Shown one piece after another: positions 34,833 through 42,664 of a stretch of DNA of 64,000 nucleotides; the stretch's first letter is position 1, and every line of letters begins with the position of its first letter. A model generated the notes under the pieces. It worked only from the letters and a program-made list of their open reading frames with translations. It had not been told where the DNA came from and searched no databases. Both the position numbers and the translations under genes were made by a program. The stretch lies in the NCBI RefSeq assembly GCF_900114625.1, contig NZ_FOZL01000001.1, positions 434,001 to 498,000 on the forward strand, given 5' to 3'. The stretch comes from Granulicella pectinivorans. Lineage in GTDB: Bacteria > Acidobacteriota > Terriglobia > Terriglobales > Acidobacteriaceae.

Positions 34833-36401
34833 TTAGCGACCCCGCGTACCGCGGTTCACACGGCCCGCAGGAGAAGGACCACCGCTACGGCCTCCGCCAC
34901 GCGGTCCGCCCGCAGGACCGCCAGGTCCGCTGCGGCCATTCGAGGCACCGCGGAAACCACGGCCACCCGGACGAGGACCATTCTGGTTGCCGCTCGGACC
35001 CTGGCTGCGGTTCGAGTAGGGGTTCGGCGTCATCGGTGTAACAGGCTCGTTGCCGCGCCAGGAACGCGTCTCCATCTGGAGCACATCGCCGGCAGCGGGC
35101 GAAGAGAGATCAACAGGCTTGTTGCGCTCTTCCTTCTGCAGGTTCTTGTCGGCTTCACGCCACTCGAACTTGATCTTCAGCTCGCGCTCCAGCTTGCGGG
35201 CATCCGAACGCTCCTGCGGAGCGACGAACGTCGTAGCGACGCCCTTCTTGCCCGCGCGGCCCGTGCGGCCGATGCGGTGGACGAAGTCGTCCGAAGCATT
35301 CGGCAGATCGTAGTTCACAACATGAGCAATGTCGTTCACGTCGATACCGCGAGCCGCCACGTCGGTCGCAACCAGCACGCGATGACGGCCATTCGCAAAG
35401 CCCTTCAGCGCAGCCGTACGCTGCGACTGCGAGCGATCGCCATGGATCACATCGGCATCGTGGCCGAGCTTTTCGAGCTTCTTCGAGATGCGGTCCGCGC
35501 CATGCTTCGTGCGCGAGAACACCAGGAACGTGCCCTCTTCTTCGCGGAGCATCTGGTCGAGCAGGCCGAGCTTCTGGTCCTGCATGACGGTGTACACGCG
35601 AAGCTCCACGCGATCCGAAGGCTTCGAGGTCGTACCGATCTCGATGCGAACCGGGTTCTGGACGTAGTCGCGAACGATCTCGCGAATGTTCGCATCCAGC
35701 GTCGCCGAGTAGCACATCGTCTGGCGGGTCTTCGGCAGCGCGCCGACGATCCGCTTGATCGCGGGCAGGAAGCCCATGTCGAGCATGCGATCCACTTCGT
35801 CCAGCACCAGCATCTCGACACCGGTCAGGTTTACCGAGCGGCGCCGGAGGAAGTCCTCAAGACGGCCAGGAGTAGCCACCACAAGGCGGGGACCGCGATC
35901 CAGCGCGTCGAGTTGGTTGTTCTCGGAGAGTCCACCGCACACCAGCACGGCGTCGTTGCGAACGCCCGGAACCAGCTTCGCGTAAGCCTCGAGCACCTGC
36001 ATCGCGAGCTCGCGGGTGGGGAGAAGGATCAGCGCGCGAATCGGCTGACGCTTGCCCTTGGTCGAAGGAACCGAGGTCGCATCCATGCGCTCGATCATCG
36101 GGATCAGGAACGAAAGCGTCTTGCCCGTGCCGGTCGAGGCGGTCGCAAGGATGTCGCTGCCTTCAAGAGCCGGCGGAATCGCCTTCGCCTGCACCGGCGT
36201 GGGCGTCTTGAAGCCGGCACCATGCAGACGCGCCTTCAGGCTCTCGGAGATCTTGAAATCGTTGAAATGCACATCCTTCAGCATCGGAAGCCCGGTCGTC
36301 GGATCGATCTGGATCGCGTCGGGGGTAATGGCGGTGGAGGCAATGTTGTTGTCGGAAACGGTCGAAACGGTGGGGTTCTGCTCAAGTGTTGCGGAGGTCA
36401 A
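34833..36401 (-). CDS. DEAD-box-type RNA helicase (RhlE-like) with DEVD motif II
   Basis: 522 residues from a TTG at 36401, chosen because AGAAGGA is six bases upstream. Q motif near 64-71 (FKTPTPVQ), motif I ASTGTGKT (88-95), PTREL (128-132), TPGR (177-180), motif II DEVD (201-204) instead of DEAD, motif III SAT, ARGID, and motif VI HRIGRTGRAG. The C-terminal 70 or so residues are Gly/Arg-rich (RGG-type RNA-binding tail, GGPRGGGRSGG). RhlE-type helicases remodel ribosome precursors and mRNA, especially in the cold. The long non-coding upstream region would fit a structured 5' leader. Monocistronic with a good terminator. Confidence 0.93.
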   Translation of the reverse strand: MTSATLEQNPTVSTVSDNNIASTAITPDAIQIDPTTGLPMLKDVHFNDFKISESLKARLHGAGFKTPTPVQAKAIPPALEGSDILATASTGTGKTLSFLIPMIERMDATSVPSTKGKRQPIRALILLPTRELAMQVLEAYAKLVPGVRNDAVLVCGGLSENNQLDALDRGPRLVVATPGRLEDFLRRRSVNLTGVEMLVLDEVDRMLDMGFLPAIKRIVGALPKTRQTMCYSATLDANIREIVRDYVQNPVRIEIGTTSKPSDRVELRVYTVMQDQKLGLLDQMLREEEGTFLVFSRTKHGADRISKKLEKLGHDADVIHGDRSQSQRTAALKGFANGRHRVLVATDVAARGIDVNDIAHVVNYDLPNASDDFVHRIGRTGRAGKKGVATTFVAPQERSDARKLERELKIKFEWREADKNLQKEERNKPVDLSSPAAGDVLQMETRSWRGNEPVTPMTPNPYSNRSQGPSGNQNGPRPGGRGFRGASNGRSGPGGPAGGPRGGGRSGGPSPAGRVNRGTRGR

Positions 36402-36949
36402 TGGAATTCCTTCTTCTGGGTACGCGCGGGGGCGTACATGGTCAAACGACGACTAAGGGTTGCAGAAGTTCAAGAAACAAGCGCAAGCGCCCGGTCAGGA
36501 ACTATGGATTCAAGTAGTCAGCATTGCTGTCGTTTGAGCGAAGCGCTGCTGCTGCACGGCGAGACTTGTCCTATAACAAGCCATCCAGCCAGAGCAACCA
36601 GCGCGACTTCATCACACAAGAGAAGGGATGCGGTGGTAAGGCGTATCTCGCGGTCTCTGGCCAAACTCGAATCCACTTCGAAGTCTTTGCCCGCGTCGCC
36701 TGTGGCCGAAGTAGCCCACAGAAAGAGAATAGCATGGCATTGCGCCAGTGGGAACCTTTTTTTAGAGCAGTCCCCTTTGCTGTACCGTCTGCACTTATCC
36801 CCGCAGAATCTCCGTCGCTCCTGAGATTGGCGTGGGGCCTTAGCCCTGGGCCCCTCTCGTTGCCCGTCTCTATCCGTCGTTCCTCCTTGTGATCCGAGTG
36901 ACGCATTGCTCTCCCAAACCAACTACCTCCCCAGCTAAAATGGCTCCCA
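36402..36949. other. 548-base divergent non-coding region (helicase leader / MFS promoter)
   Basis: No convincing gene on either strand. A short hairpin GTACGC-...-GCGTAC (36420-36437) lies just upstream of the helicase ribosome-binding site on the minus strand, and GGGGCC...GGCCCC arms occur at 36835-36855. Base composition is less GC-biased than in the neighbouring genes, as expected for non-coding DNA. It may contain a long regulated 5' untranslated region of the helicase mRNA. Confidence 0.45.
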
Positions 36950-38194
36950 ATGCCCGCCCAGACCCTCCGCCGCCACCAAACCGCGACCCTCTCCCTCCTC
37001 TTTCTGGCGGGCATCATCAACTTCCTCGACCGCTCCTCCCTCTCGGTGGCCAATACGACCATCCGCGCCGAGATGCACCTCTCCGCCACCCAGATGGGTT
37101 GGCTCCTCTCCGCCTTCTCGCTCGCCTACGGATTCGCCCAGCTCCCCCTCATCGGCCTCCTCGACCGCCTCGGAACCCGCGCCGTCCTCGGCTCCGGCCT
37201 CATCCTCTGGTCCACCGCCCAGATGCTCACCGGCCTCGTCCGCACCTTTCCCGTCTTCATCCTCCTCCGTGTCCTCCTCGGAGCCGGCGAAGGCCCCTTC
37301 TACCCCGCCGGCGTCCGCGCCACCCGCGAGTGGTTCTCCCCAGCCACCCGTGGCCGTGCCACCGCCGTCATGAGCTCCTCCTCCACCATCGGCATGGCCA
37401 CCGCCCCACCCATCCTGACCGCCATCATGCTCTCCATCGGATGGCGCCCCACCTTCATCCTCCTCGGCGCCCTTGGCCTCGTCGCCGCAGGCCTCTGGAT
37501 CGCCCTCCACCGCGCCCGCCGCGACACCGGGTTCGCCGAGCCCGAAGCCCCGGCCGGTCCCCAAGCCCCCGAAGCCGCCTGGCGAGCCCTCATCCGCCAA
37601 CGCACCGTCTGGGGCATGATGCTCGGCTGGGGCGGCATCAACTACACCGTCTGGCTCTATCTCGCATGGCTCCCCGGCTACCTCCAGGAACAGCGCCACC
37701 TCTCCCTTACCCAAAGCGGCTGGGTCGCCGCCCTCCCCTTCCTCTTCGGAGCCCTCGGCATGCTCTCGAACGGCGTCGTCGTCGACCACCTCGCAGCCCG
37801 CGGCGGAGTCCTCACCACCATCCATCGCCGCAACCTGGTCGGCGGCATGGTCGTCTCCGCCCTCAGCACCTTCCTCGTCGCCCATAGCGAAACCACCACG
37901 CAAGCCGTCGCCGGCATCAGCGCCGCCCTCTTCTGCATCCACTTCGCCGGCACCTCCGGCTGGGGCTACGTGCAGGCCGTCAGCCCCCTCCGCTACGTCG
38001 CCTCCCTCGGAGCACTCCAGAACTTCGCCAGCTTCATGATCGCCTCAGCCGCCCCCATCCTCACCGGCTTCCTCCTCGACCGCACTCACTCCTTCACCAT
38101 CGCTCTGGCCGTATGCAGCGCCGTCACCCTCCTCGGAGCCCTCAGCTACGCCACCCTCGCCGCCCCCACCGGCATGCACCTCGATCCAGCCTAG
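36950..38194 (+). CDS. MFS transporter, anion:cation symporter type (sugar acid/organic acid)
   Basis: 414 residues, about 12 membrane segments. LLFLAGIINFLDRSSLSVAN (helix 1 with the acidic Asp-Arg pair), GWLLSAFSLAYGFAQLPLIGLLDRLGTRAVL (motif A-like loop), LLRVLLGAGEGPFYPAGVRA and WFSPATRGRATAVMSSSSTIG match the phthalate/glucuronate/galactarate permease branch. The central loop is charged (RARRDTGFAEPEAPAGPQAPEAAWR). Transport of hexuronates or similar acids would fit the GH28 pectinase 4.5 kb downstream, but they are not adjacent. Divergent from the helicase; hairpin copy 5 follows the stop. Confidence 0.9.
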   Translation: MPAQTLRRHQTATLSLLFLAGIINFLDRSSLSVANTTIRAEMHLSATQMGWLLSAFSLAYGFAQLPLIGLLDRLGTRAVLGSGLILWSTAQMLTGLVRTFPVFILLRVLLGAGEGPFYPAGVRATREWFSPATRGRATAVMSSSSTIGMATAPPILTAIMLSIGWRPTFILLGALGLVAAGLWIALHRARRDTGFAEPEAPAGPQAPEAAWRALIRQRTVWGMMLGWGGINYTVWLYLAWLPGYLQEQRHLSLTQSGWVAALPFLFGALGMLSNGVVVDHLAARGGVLTTIHRRNLVGGMVVSALSTFLVAHSETTTQAVAGISAALFCIHFAGTSGWGYVQAVSPLRYVASLGALQNFASFMIASAAPILTGFLLDRTHSFTIALAVCSAVTLLGALSYATLAAPTGMHLDPA

Positions 38195-38203
38195 ATCCGG
38201 GTG

Positions 38204-38230
38204 CCCCACATCTCGTTTCTGAGATGTGGG
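38204..38230 (+). repeat. CCCCACATCTC hairpin repeat, copy 5
   Basis: Arms CCCCACATCTC (38204-38214) and GAGATGTGGG (38221-38230), loop GTTTCT, flank GGGTG. It starts 10 bases after the MFS stop and ends 66 bases before the esterase start. Confidence 0.85.
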
Positions 38231-38296
38231 AATGCCGCCTACCCGTTCTCCGCTGCTATCCTTACCCACGCCGCGTCTCGAAATCAGGAGCCCCAA

Positions 38297-39391
38297 ATGC
38301 CCCGACTCCTCCCTCTGCTCTTCCTCACCACCACCCTCGCCGCTCAAACTCCACACCGCCCCACGCCACCCACACGAGACCCCCACACCCCCGGCTTCGT
38401 CACCGCCACCGAGCTTCCCGACACCGCCCTCCCGCCCGCCAACAAAGACGGCAACTACATCCTCGGCCCCACCCACAACCCCGCCCGCGAAACCACACCA
38501 CCCCTCGCCTCCCCCGAGGGCACCATCCTCGAATTCACCATGAAGTCGACCGACTCCAAACGCTACCCCGGCATCGCGCGCGACCCCAACACCTTCGGCA
38601 CCCCCGATCCCAACGACCCGGCAAAACTCCTCGTCCCCACGAGCCACCCCGCGCCCTACACCCGCAAGGTCACCGTCTACATCCCCAAGCAATACATCCC
38701 TTACACCATCGCCCCCTTCCTCGTTGGCGCCGACGGCCCCGACAAGCTCCTCTTCGCCACCCTCGACACCCTCATCTTTCAACACAAGATCCCCGTCCAG
38801 ATCGCCATCTCCATCTCCAACGGCGGCGGCGACGCCCAGGGCTCCGAGCGCGGCCTCGAGTACGACACCATGTCGCCCCTCTACGCCGAGTTCGTCGAAC
38901 ACGAAGTCCTCCCCCGCGTCGAAAAGGAGGCCCACGTCCGCCTCACCAAAGATCCCAACGGCCGCGTCACCATGGGCGGCTCCTCCGGAGGCTCCTGCGC
39001 CCTCATCATGGCCTGGTACCACCCCGACCTCTATCGCCGCGTCCTCACCTACTCCGGCACCTTCGTCAACCAGCAGTGGCCGCCCAACCCCGCCACCCCC
39101 CACGGAGCCTGGGAGTTCCACGAACACCTCATCCCCAACTCCCCCCGCAAGCCCATCCGCCTCTGGATGGAGGTCGGCGACCGCGACAACCTCAACACCA
39201 ACGCCATGCGCGACAACATGCACGACTGGGTTGTCGCCAACGAAAACATGGCCAGGGTCCTGGCCGCCAAGGGCTACCACTACCAGTTCGTCTTCGCAAA
39301 AAACGCCGGCCACACCGACCGCGCCGTCAAGCAGCAAACCCTGCCCGAAGCCCTCGAATACATCTGGCACGGCTACCCTATCCAGGACTGA
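38297..39391 (+). CDS. Secreted esterase of the enterochelin esterase (Fes)-like alpha/beta-hydrolase family
   Basis: 364 residues from ATG 38297, with CAGGAG six bases upstream. Short signal peptide MPRLLPLLFLTTTLAAQ. The N-terminal domain (TILEFTMKSTDSKRYPGIAR, KVTVYIPKQYIP) is the beta-sandwich seen before the hydrolase domain. The hydrolase part has QIAISISNGGGDAQGSERGLEYD, the nucleophile elbow VTMGGSSGGSCALIMAWYHP (Ser in GSSGGS), and LWMEVGDRDNLNT and FAKNAGHTDRAV (probable Asp and His). Relatives cleave siderophore esters or feruloyl esters of plant polysaccharides; the latter fits the glycosidases nearby. It lies between two hairpin repeats. Confidence 0.88.
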   Translation: MPRLLPLLFLTTTLAAQTPHRPTPPTRDPHTPGFVTATELPDTALPPANKDGNYILGPTHNPARETTPPLASPEGTILEFTMKSTDSKRYPGIARDPNTFGTPDPNDPAKLLVPTSHPAPYTRKVTVYIPKQYIPYTIAPFLVGADGPDKLLFATLDTLIFQHKIPVQIAISISNGGGDAQGSERGLEYDTMSPLYAEFVEHEVLPRVEKEAHVRLTKDPNGRVTMGGSSGGSCALIMAWYHPDLYRRVLTYSGTFVNQQWPPNPATPHGAWEFHEHLIPNSPRKPIRLWMEVGDRDNLNTNAMRDNMHDWVVANENMARVLAAKGYHYQFVFAKNAGHTDRAVKQQTLPEALEYIWHGYPIQD

Positions 39392-39416
39392 GCCCAACCC
39401 GCCGCAAAACCGGGTG

Positions 39417-39443
39417 CCCCACATCTCGCTGTTGAGATGTGGG
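39417..39443 (+). repeat. CCCCACATCTC hairpin repeat, copy 6
   Basis: Arms CCCCACATCTC (39417-39427) and GAGATGTGGG (39434-39443), loop GCTGTT, flank CGGGTG. It lies 25 bases after the esterase stop and 23 bases from the stop of the convergent GNAT gene. Confidence 0.85.
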
Positions 39444-39466
39444 AATGCAGCCTCCAATATTCCCGG

Positions 39467-39886
39467 CTAAACCCGCTTCTTCAAAAAATACCGAGCCCCA
39501 CCCCGCGGGTTATCCTCAATCTCCCCCAACCGCACATACCCCAGCTTCTCGTAAAACCCCAGCGCCTGGAACGAGAAGGTATCCAGCCAAACCCCCACCA
39601 GCCCCCGCTTCCGAGCCATCTCCTCCACCATCCCGATCAGCTTCGACCCTAGCCCCTGCCCCCGCGCATCCTTGGGCACCACCAGGTACTCCACAAAGAT
39701 CCAGTCGTAAGCCGCCTTCCCCCAAAGCCCACCCGCGACCTTGCCATCCTCCCCCTTCACCAGCAAAGCCACCGGAAAATAACCCGGCGCCGGCCCAACC
39801 TCGTTGTTGTACTCCTGCAGGATCCCGCCAACCAGATCCCGATGCTCCGCCCCGACCGCATCCGCCACCACAATCTCATACGCCAC
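39467..39886 (-). CDS. GNAT-family N-acetyltransferase
   Basis: 139 residues from GTG 39886, decided by GGGGAG at the right distance; an upstream in-frame start would lie inside the preceding gene. The acetyl-CoA-binding motif VVPKDARGQGLGSKLIGMVE (Q/RxxGxG/A) and the C-terminal LDTFSFQALGFYEKLGYVRL are clear. GNAT enzymes acetylate amines of small molecules or proteins. It is two bases downstream of the hexapeptide acyltransferase stop on the same strand, so the two are one transcript. Substrate unknown. Confidence 0.88.
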   Translation of the reverse strand: MAYEIVVADAVGAEHRDLVGGILQEYNNEVGPAPGYFPVALLVKGEDGKVAGGLWGKAAYDWIFVEYLVVPKDARGQGLGSKLIGMVEEMARKRGLVGVWLDTFSFQALGFYEKLGYVRLGEIEDNPRGGARYFLKKRV

Positions 39887-39888
39887 GC

Positions 39889-40524
39889 CTACTCCCCTTT
39901 CGCCCACGCACTTCCATCCCACTCCCGCACCACACGCGCCGGAGCCCCAACCGCAATCACCCCGGCAGGTACCACCCCATTCACCACCGAGTTCGCCCCA
40001 ATCACCGCCCCATCCCCGATGTCAGCTCCAGCCAGCACCACCACCCCATCGCCCAGCCAGACGTTCTTCCCAATCACCACCACCCCATCGTTCGAAAGCC
40101 GCCGCACCGCAGGCCGCAACTCCGGCCCCGTCTGCCCATGCCCCCGGTACTGCCCATGCGCATGATCGGTAATGGTCACGCCCGACCCGCACAGCAGCCC
40201 CTCCCCAATCGTCACCCGGTTCGTGCACGCAATATGGACGTAACTCGAAAGATTACAATTCGCCCCGATCGAAAGCTGAGGCGTATACATCTTCCCCCCA
40301 TACTCCGTCACAGCCTCCAGCCACAGCCCATCCGCGGCCTTGAAGTTCGCCCCTACCTTCATATGGCTTAAACCCATCAGCCGCGGCAACCGTCCCAGCC
40401 CAAGCCCTGTCGTCCCCAGCTTCCGCTCCAACAGTCTGTCGCGTAGCCGACGCTGCAAGCCCCCAAAGGACTTCTGCACCGTCAACATCCAGCCGTTCTC
40501 AGCCGCATAACCCGCAAGACTCAT
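39889..40524 (-). CDS. Hexapeptide-repeat (left-handed beta-helix) acyltransferase
   Basis: 211 residues from ATG 40524 (AGGA seven bases upstream; an in-frame GTG at 40530 is the alternative). The N-terminal third is basic and helical (VQKSFGGLQRRLRDRLLERK). Hexapeptide repeats follow (SIGANCNLSSYVHIACTNRV, TIGEGLLCGSGVTITDHAHG, VVIGKNVWLGDGVVVLAGAD, DGAVIGANSVVNGVVPAGVI), with the catalytic His in TDHAHG, ending AVGAPARVVREW, as in maltose/galactoside O-acetyltransferase-like enzymes of surface polysaccharide synthesis. No glycosyltransferases are adjacent. Co-transcribed with the GNAT gene. Confidence 0.9.
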   Translation of the reverse strand: MSLAGYAAENGWMLTVQKSFGGLQRRLRDRLLERKLGTTGLGLGRLPRLMGLSHMKVGANFKAADGLWLEAVTEYGGKMYTPQLSIGANCNLSSYVHIACTNRVTIGEGLLCGSGVTITDHAHGQYRGHGQTGPELRPAVRRLSNDGVVVIGKNVWLGDGVVVLAGADIGDGAVIGANSVVNGVVPAGVIAVGAPARVVREWDGSAWAKGE

Positions 40525-40585
40525 CCCCACATCCTACCAATCGAATTCACGTAACCCTCCGGCCTTCCAAAGCATCCAACGGCTG

Positions 40586-42253
40586 ATGAGCACTCCCAAG
40601 CGTCTCTGGTGGCAGGACGGCGTCATCTATCAGGTCTACCCCCGCTCGTTCCAGGACACCAATGGCGACGGCGTAGGCGACCTCCCCGGCATCCTCTCCC
40701 GCCTCGACCACCTCGTCGACCTCGGCGTCGACGCCCTCTGGATCTCCCCCTTCTACCCCTCACCCATGGCCGACTTCGGCTACGACGTCGCCGACTACAC
40801 CAACGTCGATCCCCTCTTCGGCACCCTCGAAGACTTCGACCGCCTCCTCGAAGGCGTCCACGCCCGCGGCCTCAAGCTCATCCTCGACTTCGTCCCCAAC
40901 CACTCCTCGGACAAGCATCCCTGGTTCCTCGCCTCGCGCTCTTCGAAAGAAGATCCCAAGCGAGACTGGTACATCTGGCGCGATCCGGCACCCTTCCAGC
41001 CCGGCGATACCGCACCCCGTCCGCCCAACAACTGGATGTCCAACTTCGGCGGTCCCGCCTGGACCTACGACCACGCCACCGGACAGTTCTACCTCCATTC
41101 CTTCCTGCCCCAGCAGCCCGATCTCAACTGGCGTAACCCGCAGGTCCGCGCCGCCATCTACGAAGCCATGCGCTTCTGGCTCGAGCGCGGCCCCGACAAA
41201 CAAGGCGTGGACGGCTTCCGCATGGACGTCCTCTGGCTCCTCATCAAGGATGACCAGTTCCGCGACAACCCGCCCAACCCCGACTGGCACGAAGGCGACT
41301 CCACCCTCTGGTCCGTCCTCCCCACCTACACCGCCGACCAGCCCGAGACCCACCGCATCGTCTCCGAGATGCGCACCATCCTCAACCAGCACGGCGAACC
41401 CAACCCTCGGGTTCTCATCGGCGAAATCTACCTGCCACTCCCCGAACTCGTCCGCTACTACGGCAGCCCCGGCCCCGGAGCCGCACCCGGAGAAGACGCC
41501 CTCACCGGAGCGCAGCTCCCCTTCAACTTCCAGCTCATCCAGGCTCCCTGGAGCGCCCAGGGCATCGCCCAGCTCATCACCCAGTACGAAGGCCTGCTCC
41601 CCCCTGGAGCATGGCCCAACTGGGTTCTCGGCAACCACGACCAGGCCCGCGTCGCCACCCGCATCGGCCCCGAGCAGGCCCGCGTCGCCGCCATGCTCCT
41701 CCTCACCCTCCGTGGCACCCCCACCCTGTACTACGGCGATGAGATCGCCATGCAGAACGTCCCTATCCCAGCCGGCCAGGTCAAAGATCCCGCCGAGCTC
41801 CGCCAGCCCGGCATCGGCCAGGGCCGCGACCCCGAACGCACCCCCATGCTCTGGGACCATACGGAAAATGCAGGCTTTACCACCGGTACCCCATGGCTCC
41901 CCGTCACCGGCGACTTCGCCTGGAAATCGGTAGAAGCCCAGAAACGCGACCCTCGCTCCACCCTGAACCTTACCAAGCACCTACTCCACCTGCGGCGCGT
42001 CACCCCCGCCTTGCACCTCGGCGATGTCTCCGACGTCTACTCCAGCGGATACGTCCTCAGCTATCGCCGCAACCACGGCACAGAGCGCCTCCAGATCATC
42101 CTTAACCTCTCGAACTCCAACCAGTCCGCCTGGACACCCGGCGGCCGCATCCTCGCCTCCACCAACTCCTGGCGCCCCACCGACCTCACCACCACCGTAC
42201 GCGGCGACTTCGAGATCTGGCCCAATGAGGGTTTGATCGTCGAACTCGACTAA
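40586..42253 (+). CDS. GH13 alpha-glucosidase / oligo-1,6-glucosidase-like
   Basis: 555 residues without a signal peptide. The GH13 conserved regions are all present: DALWISPFYPSPMADFGYDV, LILDFVPNHSSD, GFRMDVLW (nucleophile Asp214), VLIGEIYLP (acid/base Glu280) and VLGNHDQAR (Asp352), preceded by the N-terminal WWQDGVIYQVYPRSF QDTNGDGVGD calcium-loop-like motif. The order matches alpha-glucosidases and oligo-1,6-glucosidases that release glucose from malto- or isomalto-oligosaccharides in the cytoplasm. It is divergent from the acyltransferase gene. With glgC elsewhere in the window, glycogen turnover is possible but not shown. Confidence 0.94.
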   Translation: MSTPKRLWWQDGVIYQVYPRSFQDTNGDGVGDLPGILSRLDHLVDLGVDALWISPFYPSPMADFGYDVADYTNVDPLFGTLEDFDRLLEGVHARGLKLILDFVPNHSSDKHPWFLASRSSKEDPKRDWYIWRDPAPFQPGDTAPRPPNNWMSNFGGPAWTYDHATGQFYLHSFLPQQPDLNWRNPQVRAAIYEAMRFWLERGPDKQGVDGFRMDVLWLLIKDDQFRDNPPNPDWHEGDSTLWSVLPTYTADQPETHRIVSEMRTILNQHGEPNPRVLIGEIYLPLPELVRYYGSPGPGAAPGEDALTGAQLPFNFQLIQAPWSAQGIAQLITQYEGLLPPGAWPNWVLGNHDQARVATRIGPEQARVAAMLLLTLRGTPTLYYGDEIAMQNVPIPAGQVKDPAELRQPGIGQGRDPERTPMLWDHTENAGFTTGTPWLPVTGDFAWKSVEAQKRDPRSTLNLTKHLLHLRRVTPALHLGDVSDVYSSGYVLSYRRNHGTERLQIILNLSNSNQSAWTPGGRILASTNSWRPTDLTTTVRGDFEIWPNEGLIVELD

Positions 42254-42664
42254 GAACAGCAGCGATCATCTTGCCCGGAGCCACCTTAGCCCGTGCGATC
42301 AGCTTCTTCAGCTTTGGCTCTTGCCGTTTTTATCCTTTCGATCTGAATTATGCTTTGCTTTGAAAGGGTGGTATCCCCCCTCACGTAACTTCACTTGCCC
42401 CCTCCCGGGTCGCCGCCTCGGCCTGATGCTCGTCACCGCCGCCGCCGAATCCTAGCCCTCTCCGACCCAACCGCGTCCACCCTACCCCTCTGGCCTGAAA
42501 TTCACCACAAACGCTGAAGATGCCTTCTTTTCAATGCGATACGGGTGCTCTTTTTTGAGCATGTTCAACGTGCAATTTGGGAAGCTTTCCGACTCGGTTG
42601 GCCTATTGAAATATTGTTTTTGTGGGCGACAGGTCAGACCAATCTCTGCTAGCATGACCCCGCC
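42254..42664. other. 411-base non-coding region before the GH28 gene
   Basis: No gene supported. AT-richer sequence (42500-42640) contains a weak promoter-like pair for the plus strand: GCGACA (42627-42632) and TAGCAT (42651-42656) with 18 bases between, an extended TGC, which would place the start only a few bases before the GH28 ATG. The palindrome GGAAGCTTTCC-like sequence near 42579 is noted without assignment. Confidence 0.35.
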
